Virus record (IMG/VR): IMGVR_UViG_3300030451_001762
Coordinates: 1-29,871 of that record
Length of the DNA: 29,871 nucleotides
From: a virus
Reading direction: 5' to 3' (one strand)
How positions within the stretch are numbered: the stretch's first letter is position 1; each line of letters starts with the position of its first letter. Of this stretch, positions 22,044 through 28,531 are shown piece by piece. The position numbers were made by a program, and so were the translations under genes. A model generated the notes under the pieces. That model worked only from the letters and a program-made list of their open reading frames with translations. It did not search any database and was not told the DNA's origin.

Positions 22044-22718
22044 ATGAAACTAACAAAAGAAAAGAGAAAAGCTATCTCTGTTAATCCCTCGACTTTATTA
22101 TTGTATGGAGCACCTAAAGTTGGTAAGACTACTATGTTATCACAATTAGATGATTGTCTAATTATTGATACAGAAAAAGGTAGTCGTATGATTGAAGGTT
22201 ACATACAAGAAGTAAATAGTAGAGATGAGTTGATTGAAACATTGATAGCTATAAAAGAAAGTAAAGATGTAAAGTATAAATATATAGCTATTGACACAAT
22301 TGATAAAGTAGCAGAATGGGCTGAACGCAGAGTATGTGAAGAAGAAGGCGTAAACTCTATTGCTGACTTAGCATTTGGTAAGGGCTATGGACTTGTACGT
22401 GAAAAAGTAGCTAAAACTATTTCACATTTCAAAGAAGTCGCAGAGCATCTTATTATCATTGGACATAGAAAAGTAGCATATGCAGTAACAGAAGGTAACC
22501 CTATAGTAATACCAGAATCTCTTGATTTAACAGGTAAACTAAAAAATGTTATTATGGCTGGTTGTGATGCTATTGGTTATGTGTATCGTGATGATAAAGA
22601 GAATCTAATGGTATCATTCAAAGCTAATGACAGCATAGAAGCAGGTAGTAGATGTCCACATCTCAAAGGGCAGGAAGTTAAATTTGAATGGAAAAATATA
22701 TATAAGGAGGCTAAATAA
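22044..22718 (+). CDS. Sak4-like RecA-fold ATPase (AAA_24)
   Basis: This 224-residue protein is a phage recombination ATPase of the Sak4/AAA_24 type. The Walker A is GAPKVGKT (22-29). LIIDTEKGSRMIEGYIQEVN follows, and the Walker B is YIAIDTIDK. Later come LIIIGHRK and the C-terminal strands DAIGYVYRDDKENLMVSFKA typical of the family. Sak4 proteins have been linked to single-strand annealing and pairing together with a phage SSB. The next gene, which it overlaps by a base (TAATG), is such an SSB-like protein, which supports the call. Length is normal for the family. Confidence 0.88.
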   Translation: MKLTKEKRKAISVNPSTLLLYGAPKVGKTTMLSQLDDCLIIDTEKGSRMIEGYIQEVNSRDELIETLIAIKESKDVKYKYIAIDTIDKVAEWAERRVCEEEGVNSIADLAFGKGYGLVREKVAKTISHFKEVAEHLIIIGHRKVAYAVTEGNPIVIPESLDLTGKLKNVIMAGCDAIGYVYRDDKENLMVSFKANDSIEAGSRCPHLKGQEVKFEWKNIYKEAK

Positions 22719-23326
22719 TGGCTATATTCAAACCAGAAACAACAAGTACAACAACAGCACCTAAATCTTCATACTTAGGAGCAATAGAAGTAGGTCCAGT
22801 AGGATTCAAAGATAGAAGTGGTGATTTCCCAGGACAAGACTGGGCTGAGGTATTCTTAGAGATAGAACTATCTGTTAAGGGTAGCGAATACACAAACAAA
22901 ATGTCTTTATTAGGTAGATTAGATAAAGATGCAGAAGGTAAGATAGTTGGAGGTAGCGTACTAAAAAGAATGTACAATATCTTTGATATGATTGGATTCA
23001 AAGGTGGTCTTACTATTGATAAAAAATGGGAAGACGAAAATGGTAATCAGATAACTAATATTGCAGAACATCTCAATAACAACTTTAAAATGGATGGACA
23101 AGACTTCATTGCGTATGCATACAAAAAGAAGCCTAAGAAGCCAGGAGATAAAGTATATACAGAGATGTGGCCTAAGCTATGGCTAAATACAGAAGGTGGC
23201 AGAATGCAATGCGACAAAGATGTTAAATGGCTTAAAGAAAATGGTTATCTAAAAGAAGCTACACAAGATGATTTGGCTCCAAAAGGTCAAACCAACTTAG
23301 CAGACAACGCATTAGCTAATCTATGA
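22718..23326 (+). CDS. phage single-stranded DNA-binding-like protein
   Basis: This 202-residue protein is likely to bind single-stranded DNA. The core is strand-rich: FLEIELSVKGSEYTNKMSLL, GGLTIDKKWEDENGNQI, then DFIAYAYKKKPKKPGDKVYT and EMWPKLWLN. This pattern and its place after a Sak4-like gene match the phage proteins often called DUF669-like, paired with recombinases. The N-terminus is Thr/Ser/Pro-rich and disordered, and the C-terminus is acidic and helical, as in many SSBs that recruit partners through their tails. It starts in a TAATG overlap with Sak4 and overlaps the primase-helicase gene by four bases. Confidence 0.72.
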   Translation: MAIFKPETTSTTTAPKSSYLGAIEVGPVGFKDRSGDFPGQDWAEVFLEIELSVKGSEYTNKMSLLGRLDKDAEGKIVGGSVLKRMYNIFDMIGFKGGLTIDKKWEDENGNQITNIAEHLNNNFKMDGQDFIAYAYKKKPKKPGDKVYTEMWPKLWLNTEGGRMQCDKDVKWLKENGYLKEATQDDLAPKGQTNLADNALANL

Positions 23327-25089
23327 AATACGTAGAGGTAGCAGTCGGAGGTCCTCATAACCGAGGAAACCTAGTTTTGCGTAGTGAGCTTGGCCATTAT
23401 CTCCCTAAAGATGGAAGCCCACTGTATCGCTCTGTTTATCTCTACGGTGATGATGCAAAAGAATATGCTGATTCACATAGGACGTTAAAAGGCTATCACG
23501 GTAAGCGTGGTATTGATAATATACTTATTGATATAGACAGAAAAGATAACTCAGATGAATACACACTAAAACAATTGCGTGCTACTCTTCAGCATCTAAA
23601 TACCCTAGAAGTCCTAGATGAGAGTATACAATGTTACTTTAGTGGTACTGGTTATCATATCGTCATAACAAACAAAGTATTCAATTTCCAAGCTAGTGAT
23701 AGCCTGCCCTATCAAGTAAAACAAACCATGTCGAATCTGTTTGAAGATATTGACTCAAGTATCTACATGAGAAGTGGAATATATCGTGTGACACACACAA
23801 AAAACCAGAAAACAGGTTTATATAAAATACCTATTACACTACATGAAGCATATAACAAAACATATCAACAGATACACGAGATGGCTAAAGACCCACGCTT
23901 TGAGTACCCATATGAATTATTAGATGGAGATTGTGAGTTAGAAGGCTATATATGCCTAGATGTACCAAAAATACGTCAACAAGGCAAAGTTAGTGAACCT
24001 ACGAAGGTAGTACCTTGTGTACAAACAATGCTTAGGAATGGCCCAATACAAGGCTCTAGGCACAATACACTACTTAGGATAGCTAGTTATCTAAAAAGAA
24101 ATGGAGTACCCAGCGATTATGCAAAAGTAATGATATTGCATTGGAATAACAATATGATGGATGAAGAAGCAGTCATACAAAAGATAGAATCTGTTTACAA
24201 TGGAAACTACAGATACAGTTGTCATGACTCAGTTATGAAAGAACATTGTCAAACTAAATGCATCTATTTCAAAAACAAGAACTATCATATTGATGTAAAA
24301 GATTCTGATACATTGCAGAAAGAATATGAAGAACGTTTAGAAACCAACTTTCAAGGTAGAACTGTACCTTTATCAGATATGTTTGGTTTAAAAGGATATG
24401 ATACACAAATATATCCAGGCGAACTTGTTACAATATTCGGTCCAACAGGGTCTAACAAAACTACACTCGCACAGAATCTTGCATTGGGTGTAGATTTTAA
24501 AAACGATAGAATAAACAAACAATGGCAGATACCAACATTGTTTTTATCACTAGAGCTGTCAGCATGGTACATGCACAGACGTCACTTGCAAATAGTATCT
24601 GGCTTATCAAAAGAAGAAGTGAATGCTAATTACAAAGAAGTATACAAGCGTCATTCTGATGAGCTACAGCATCTACATATACAAACAGTCACACCAACAC
24701 TAACATCAATACAAGACAAAATAAAAGAACTAAGTCCATATCTTGTGGTGGTTGATTATATAGATTTGGTGGATACGCCAAAAGATGTTAAAGGAGAATA
24801 TGAACAGATTAAATACATATCTCATAACTTATCTAATATGGCTGTTAATCTAGATGTTATTATTATACAAGTATCACAAGTTAGTAGAGAATATAGTAGA
24901 AATGAAGTTCTAGACCTGTATGCAGGTAAAGGTTCAGGTGCTATTGAGAATGCATCACGTAAAGTGATTGGTCTTAATGGACAAGCTGATTCCAACATAA
25001 AAGAAATTCATATGTATAAGAATACTGACGGTGAATTATTTGACGTTGATGTAGAGTGGAATGAAAGCTTTAGGCTAAGGAGAGTATAA
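23323..25089 (+). CDS. primase-helicase (AEP-like primase fused to DnaB/RecA-fold helicase)
   Basis: This 588-residue protein combines two replication activities. In the N-terminal part, LIDIDRKD (D70, D72) and SGTGYHIVI (H112) are the metal-binding and sGxGxH motifs of archaeo-eukaryotic-type primases. A cysteine/histidine cluster, YSCHDSVMKEHCQTKC (about 305-320), may bind zinc. The C-terminal part is a replicative helicase: Walker A FGPTGSNKTT (372-381, K379), LFLSLELSAWYMHRR, Walker B LVVVDYIDLV (D478), and IIIQVSQVSREY. Such fusions both prime and unwind at the fork. It follows the SSB-like gene with a four-base overlap. No DNA polymerase is in the window; it may lie outside or come from the host. 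Confidence 0.87.
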   Translation: MKYVEVAVGGPHNRGNLVLRSELGHYLPKDGSPLYRSVYLYGDDAKEYADSHRTLKGYHGKRGIDNILIDIDRKDNSDEYTLKQLRATLQHLNTLEVLDESIQCYFSGTGYHIVITNKVFNFQASDSLPYQVKQTMSNLFEDIDSSIYMRSGIYRVTHTKNQKTGLYKIPITLHEAYNKTYQQIHEMAKDPRFEYPYELLDGDCELEGYICLDVPKIRQQGKVSEPTKVVPCVQTMLRNGPIQGSRHNTLLRIASYLKRNGVPSDYAKVMILHWNNNMMDEEAVIQKIESVYNGNYRYSCHDSVMKEHCQTKCIYFKNKNYHIDVKDSDTLQKEYEERLETNFQGRTVPLSDMFGLKGYDTQIYPGELVTIFGPTGSNKTTLAQNLALGVDFKNDRINKQWQIPTLFLSLELSAWYMHRRHLQIVSGLSKEEVNANYKEVYKRHSDELQHLHIQTVTPTLTSIQDKIKELSPYLVVVDYIDLVDTPKDVKGEYEQIKYISHNLSNMAVNLDVIIIQVSQVSREYSRNEVLDLYAGKGSGAIENASRKVIGLNGQADSNIKEIHMYKNTDGELFDVDVEWNESFRLRRV

Positions 25090-25289
25090 TGGGTTACATA
25101 ATAACAATCATATTAGATGAGAATCTTGCTATGATAGAGTTGTTTCGTACGTTTAGAATAGGAGTTGCTTGGATAGATGATGAAATAGGTAAAGCAACTT
25201 CATTAATACTAGGCATACGAAAAGTAGAAACTAACATTACGTTAGCCCTACGCAAACAAATGCAGTGGCATGAGACAGGTGAAGCGTAG
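25089..25289 (+). CDS. small hypothetical protein
   Basis: This 66-residue protein has a hydrophobic start (GYIITIILDENLAMIELFRT), then two helix-like segments ending in ALRKQMQWHETGEA. It starts in a TAATG overlap with the primase-helicase stop, so translation by coupling is plausible, and overlaps the start of the HNH gene by 20 bases. The first segment is too charged for a clear membrane helix. No family was recognised. Confidence 0.5.
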   Translation: MGYIITIILDENLAMIELFRTFRIGVAWIDDEIGKATSLILGIRKVETNITLALRKQMQWHETGEA

Positions 25290-25746
25290 AATCAATAAAA
25301 AAGTTAAGTTCTGGGAGGACAAGTTCCTCCCAAAGCTTAAAAAACACCATGGCAACAGAAGTAAAGGTGTTTTTCACAGAGTGATGAAAAAATCATCTAC
25401 CCTAAGAACATCACTCAAAAGGAGAAGCAGAGAATATGAAGTATTATTTGACATTAGTCTTAAAGAAATTAGAGAACTTATTTTACATGCATACGGAAAG
25501 CAGTGTAAATATTGTAATGACATACTTAAAGTTAATAATATGGTGTGCGACCATACTAATCCTATTAGCCATGGCGGAGAATCTGTTAGGGCCAACCTAC
25601 AAATGATTTGCGCTAGATGCAACACCAGAAAAGGTCCGCTTACAGATAAAGTATATAGAAAACTATTAGGATGGTTAAAAAGACAAAACAAAAATTCAAG
25701 AGATTACATTTTAAGGAAGCTTTCTAAAAGCGATGTATTTAAATAA
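25270..25746 (+). CDS. HNH endonuclease
   Basis: This 158-residue protein has an HNH nuclease domain over about residues 75-125. CKYC (C79, C82) and CARC (C114, C117) form the zinc ribbon, CDHTNPISHGG carries the catalytic DH (D94, H95), N109 lies in ANLQMIC and N118 in CNTRKG. The N-terminal 60 residues are strongly basic and would bind DNA. Free-standing HNH genes in phage replication modules can be homing endonucleases or act in recombination or DNA processing. There is no intron-like signal near it. The start lacks a clear ribosome site, so coupling to the upstream gene is possible. Confidence 0.9.
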   Translation: MRQVKRRINKKVKFWEDKFLPKLKKHHGNRSKGVFHRVMKKSSTLRTSLKRRSREYEVLFDISLKEIRELILHAYGKQCKYCNDILKVNNMVCDHTNPISHGGESVRANLQMICARCNTRKGPLTDKVYRKLLGWLKRQNKNSRDYILRKLSKSDVFK

Positions 25747-25843
25747 GCAGTGGAGAGATGTTAGCGTGAGCGCATACACAGGGTTTTTACGGGGTTCTTA
25801 TTCTATTCCCCATCCTTATTGTCCCTGATTTACGACACTGCTT
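25745..25843 (+). ncRNA. 99-base branched RNA element
   Basis: The gap 25747-26034 has no gene. AAGCAGTG (25745-25752) pairs perfectly with CACTGCTT (25836-25843). Inside, CAGGG (25779-25783) pairs with CCCTG (25823-25827), enclosing GGGG (25791-25794) with CCCC (25808-25811). A small GCG-TGAG-CGC hairpin lies on the 5' side. The nested plan suggests a real RNA structure, though the inner stems are short. It begins at the HNH stop codon. Confidence 0.5.
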
Positions 25844-25904
25844 AAAATTAACTGGCTGGAAGTTGCAGTATAAAAACTCCAACAACGTAACTAATAATCG
25901 CAGT

Positions 25905-26014
25905 TATAATATAATAAATATAACTAGATGTTACGAAATCGAAGAAGAAAGGGGAGAGTCAAACAATTAACAATTAACGGGAGTTATTATCAATAGTTTG
26001 GTGCAGCTCTCCCC
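25905..26014 (+). promoter_or_regulatory. possible promoter and second hairpin before the nuclease gene group
   Basis: A TATAAT (25905-25910) lies in an A/T-rich stretch (AGTTATAATATAATAAATAT), itself a weak hairpin, without a clear -35. Downstream, GGGGAGAG (25951-25958) pairs perfectly with CTCTCCCC (26007-26014). ACAATTAACAATTAAC in the loop is a direct repeat. The strong ribosome site AAGGAGG of the next gene follows. This may be an internal promoter with a structured leader. Confidence 0.4.
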
Positions 26015-26034
26015 GCTCACATTAAGGAGGTAAC

Positions 26035-26292
26035 ATGATATTATTTGGAATGGTAATTAAATGCTATACAATACTTACTTTTGCAACAATAACAGATGAA
26101 ATATGGAACTTAAAGAATCCACGTCCATATCCACAAGATAAGTATTATCAATTAGCAAATTGGGAAGAAAAAGACTTTATCTTTTATACTAATGGAACAT
26201 ACGTATTAAGAGAAAAAAGAAAAGCAGACAACACAACAAAAGCAGAGGCTAGGAGACAATGGCATGAACGTAAAGCTAAGCAAGCTAAATAA
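26035..26292 (+). CDS. small hypothetical protein
   Basis: This 85-residue protein has a perfect AAGGAGG site. The start (ILFGMVIKCYTILTFATITD) is hydrophobic, followed by WNLKNPRPYPQDKYYQLANW and a very basic helical tail (REKRKADNTTKAEARRQWHE). No family was recognised. The tail could bind nucleic acid. It heads the last gene group of the rightward block, and the small HTH gene begins inside its last 29 bases. Confidence 0.6.
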   Translation: MILFGMVIKCYTILTFATITDEIWNLKNPRPYPQDKYYQLANWEEKDFIFYTNGTYVLREKRKADNTTKAEARRQWHERKAKQAK

Positions 26293-26395
26293 AATAGGAA
26301 TAAAGGTAAAAAGATGGTTAGGAGTAGACATAAATACACTAGCGAAGAAATACAACGTATCAAAGAGAACAGTTTACAGAGTATTAAAAAAATAA
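26264..26395 (+). CDS. 43-residue helix-turn-helix protein
   Basis: The ATG at 26264 has AGGAG eight bases upstream. The 43-residue product ends with VDINTLAKKYNVSKRTVYRV and LKK. The part LAKKYNVSKRTVYRVLKK is a textbook helix-turn-helix: a support helix, the turn at NVS and a recognition helix rich in K/R. The rest is a short basic N-terminus. It is too small for other domains, so it would act as a minimal DNA-binding regulator or an accessory protein. It overlaps the end of the upstream gene in another frame. A competing frame at 26314-26490 was judged less likely. Confidence 0.65.
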   Translation: MNVKLSKLNKIGIKVKRWLGVDINTLAKKYNVSKRTVYRVLKK

Positions 26396-26458
26396 TCAAG
26401 TACCAAGAAAAGCTATACAATTTAAACTTTAAAAATGGTAAATGGGTAAGGAGATATA

Positions 26459-26692
26459 ATGCAAAAAATAAAACCAAAAAAGAAAAATAAAAGCAATTAC
26501 ACAGCAGTCAATCTATCTAATGAAAGAAGAAGAGATGTCCATCGCAAAGGCAAAAAACCAAGATTTGTAATTAAAGACACACAACAAGCTATTAAAGAAG
26601 CAGCAAATGGTTGTTGGTGGATAGAGCAGTATTTACGAGCATCTTATAGTTGGAGAGATACAGCTAGATATGGTATAGACGATGCATACTAA
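26459..26692 (+). CDS. small basic hypothetical protein
   Basis: This 77-residue protein starts with an extremely basic run (MQKIKPKKKNKSNYTAVNLS), continues ERRRDVHRKGKKPRFVIKDT, and ends in a helical part, IKEAANGCWWIEQYLRASYS. AAGGAG precedes the ATG. The charge suggests binding to nucleic acid. It overlaps the next nuclease gene by 11 bases, so it may work with it. No family was recognised. Confidence 0.6.
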   Translation: MQKIKPKKKNKSNYTAVNLSNERRRDVHRKGKKPRFVIKDTQQAIKEAANGCWWIEQYLRASYSWRDTARYGIDDAY

Positions 26693-27071
26693 ATTTTACG
26701 ATATAGACCTACCTTTTGGTCTAAAGTATGAAGGTACGCTATCAGAACTATTAACAGCTAAAACTAATAAGCTTATTGAAGTAAAAACTGAAAGAGATAT
26801 TTGGAAATCTACAGGTAATATATTTGTAGAGTTCACATGGCGTGGGGCCTTGAGTGGCATAACAACTACTAAGGCTGGTTGGTGGGCAGTAATATTAACC
26901 TTTGAAGATAACATTGAAGGTATTATATTATTGCCTACCCCAATATTTAAAAAGAAAGTAAAAAAGCTAATACAAAAAGGCATAGCTCAATACCCAGTAA
27001 AAGGTGGAGATGATAATGCTAGCGAAGGTGCATTAGTACCTATTAAGGAGTTGATGAACTATGAAGAATAA
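26682..27071 (+). CDS. PD-(D/E)XK superfamily nuclease-like protein
   Basis: This 129-residue protein resembles small phage nucleases of the PD-(D/E)XK superfamily. EVK (E33-x-K35 in LIEVKTERDIWKSTGN) is the ExK part. IFVEFTWRGALSGITTTKAG with WWAVIL gives the second half; the pattern TGNxFxExxxxGxxSGIxxTxAxxW is frequent in such enzymes. The first catalytic acid may be D7, D9, E17 or E22. It may resolve or cut branched DNA, as in Holliday-junction or recombination nucleases. It overlaps the gene before it by 11 bases and the next, a RecB-type nuclease, by 11. Confidence 0.72.
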   Translation: MHTKFYDIDLPFGLKYEGTLSELLTAKTNKLIEVKTERDIWKSTGNIFVEFTWRGALSGITTTKAGWWAVILTFEDNIEGIILLPTPIFKKKVKKLIQKGIAQYPVKGGDDNASEGALVPIKELMNYEE

Positions 27072-27798
27072 AATAGAGCTATACAAAGAAAGCCTAGATA
27101 TTAGAAGACATGAGTCAGGAGCCAGGTGGTATGCACCAGTTGGCTCTTATGACTGGAAGCCTTCAGTTACCACTATTATAGGCGAAACACTAAACAAAGG
27201 CAAGGGATTTGAACAATGGTTAGGTAACCATCCCAGCTACAAAATTGCGTGTGAAGAACGTGATAAAGCAGCAGATAGGGGGACACTCGTTCACGACCTT
27301 GCCGAAAAATACATGCATGGCGAATCTGTTGAATCAGAAGATGAGGAGATATGCAAACACCTTATGTCATTTGAAAAATTCTGGAGAGAAAATGAAATAC
27401 AGATGATTGATACAGAATTGTTCATGTGGCATAAGGATGTGCCGTGGGCAGGTACTTGTGATATAATAGCTAAAATGAACGGTAAATATGCTATTATAGA
27501 TATAAAGACAGGAGGCTATTATAAGTCTCATGAAATACAGCTAAATATGTACGCAGAACTGCTATCTAAGATAACAGGAGAAGAAGTAGGTATATTAGCA
27601 GGATTATACACTAAAGGAAAATGGATAAGAGAACCTAACTATCAACTAAAGAAGTTTAAGTTTAACTTAGATATAGCAATATCTGTTGATAATGTATGGA
27701 GATTTTTAAATGGTGGTAATCCAAAACCAAAAATGAAAGCAAAACTAAAAACTAAATTCGAAATAAGGAGTAGTAAAGATGAGTACGAGCTTTTATAG
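27061..27798 (+). CDS. RecB/Cas4-like PD-(D/E)XK exonuclease
   Basis: This 245-residue protein has the full motif set of RecB-family nucleases. RGTLVHD gives H78. E119 lies in TELFMW. GTCDII gives D134. IIDIKTGG gives D147 and K149. QLNMYAELL gives Q160 and Y164. Family members are 5'-3' or processive exonucleases. With a Sak4-like ATPase and an SSB-like protein in the same block, the most likely job is resection of DNA ends for phage recombination. AAGGAG precedes the ATG. There is no cysteine cluster as in Cas4, so no iron-sulphur site is expected. Confidence 0.9.
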   Translation: MKNKIELYKESLDIRRHESGARWYAPVGSYDWKPSVTTIIGETLNKGKGFEQWLGNHPSYKIACEERDKAADRGTLVHDLAEKYMHGESVESEDEEICKHLMSFEKFWRENEIQMIDTELFMWHKDVPWAGTCDIIAKMNGKYAIIDIKTGGYYKSHEIQLNMYAELLSKITGEEVGILAGLYTKGKWIREPNYQLKKFKFNLDIAISVDNVWRFLNGGNPKPKMKAKLKTKFEIRSSKDEYELL

Positions 27799-28033
27799 AG
27801 ACAAAGTGCAAAAGTTACAACAAATCATCGACAAAAAGGATGAAGTAATACAGCATTTAGAAAATGAATTATTGCTATGCAAAGAGTCTAAAAAAACTAT
27901 GCAAACAGAAGAACAATTGCGTAAGTGGGAAATAAATACAACTCCCGCACCTAAATACGAAAAATCTTCTATTAATAGGATATTAAAAGGTAAAAACAAA
28001 GCAATGATTAAATTTACGGAGAAAAAAAGATGA
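27779..28033 (+). CDS. small coiled-coil protein
   Basis: This 84-residue protein has heptads from about residue 8 to 36 (VQKLQQIIDKKDEVIQHLEN, ELLLC) and then a basic, Lys-rich C-terminus (INRILKGKNKAMIKFTEKKR). AAGGAG precedes the ATG. It overlaps the exonuclease gene by 20 bases and the next gene by four (ATGA). It might tether or regulate the nuclease next to it. No family was recognised. Confidence 0.6.
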   Translation: MSTSFYRDKVQKLQQIIDKKDEVIQHLENELLLCKESKKTMQTEEQLRKWEINTTPAPKYEKSSINRILKGKNKAMIKFTEKKR

Positions 28034-28278
28034 GCACACCTAAGTACAAAAACATAGGCAAAAAACAAATAATCACAGCATTCAATGGGCTAGCTAATAA
28101 AACAGAAGCAATAGAAATGACACTCAATCTATTGATAATGATGTTAGAAGATAAAAAAGTTATGACTGCTGAAGAGTTTAATGAGTTCATGAAAAGCAAA
28201 TTAGGAGGTAAGGATGGAGTACCAACAGATGAAAACTCTGATGGAGATGGAGATACTACCACAGATAACAAAGACTAG
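28030..28278 (+). CDS. small hypothetical protein
   Basis: This 82-residue protein has a helical centre (NKTEAIEMTLNLLIMMLEDK) and AEEFNEFMKSKLGG, followed by a Gly/Asp/Thr-rich acidic tail (DENSDGDGDTTTDNKD). The centre may form a coiled coil. The next gene begins inside its last 65 bases in another frame, an unusually long overlap that includes the acidic tail. No family was recognised. Confidence 0.55.
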   Translation: MSTPKYKNIGKKQIITAFNGLANKTEAIEMTLNLLIMMLEDKKVMTAEEFNEFMKSKLGGKDGVPTDENSDGDGDTTTDNKD

Positions 28279-28531
28279 AGATGCTGGACAAAAAGAATAC
28301 GCTCACGATGTAAACAATGTCTTTGCAAACTTTGAGAGAGTTGCAGAGGCATTGAATACAACACGAGAAAAAGTATTAATGGTCTATTTACTAAAACACA
28401 TTGATGGCATATCTGCTTATACTAATGGTATGAAATCACAAAGAGAAGATGTGCGAGGTAGATTAACAGATGCTATAGTATATCTTATGTTATTGTGGGG
28501 TATGGTAGCAGATGACTTAGAAGAGTCCTGA
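28214..28531 (+). CDS. DUF6378/MazG-like helical protein
   Basis: This 105-residue protein has AGGAGGT before its ATG, which places a well-supported start inside the previous gene. Its helical core reads GQKEYAHDVNNVFANFERVA, LNTTREKVLMVYLLKHIDGI, and REDVRGRLTDAIVYLMLLWG. The order (RxxxY..F, then LKxxR-like helix, then DxxxYxxLL) resembles the small phage domain described as DUF6378, which is distantly similar to MazG-type nucleotide pyrophosphohydrolases. The E/D metal-binding set of active MazG is not clear here, so enzyme activity is uncertain. It is the last gene of the rightward block and overlaps the convergent gene by 15 bases. Confidence 0.65.
   Translation: MEYQQMKTLMEMEILPQITKTRDAGQKEYAHDVNNVFANFERVAEALNTTREKVLMVYLLKHIDGISAYTNGMKSQREDVRGRLTDAIVYLMLLWGMVADDLEES

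Noticed and set aside
25270-25843. Group I intron with homing HNH
   Set aside because: The HNH gene and nearby RNA structure suggested this, but no split host gene or intron core motif is visible.
26314-26490. 58-codon open frame starting MVRSRHKYTSEEIQ
   Set aside because: It overlaps the HTH gene (26264-26395) and the start of the next gene in other frames, and lacks a clear ribosome site. The HTH reading has AGGAG and a recognisable motif.
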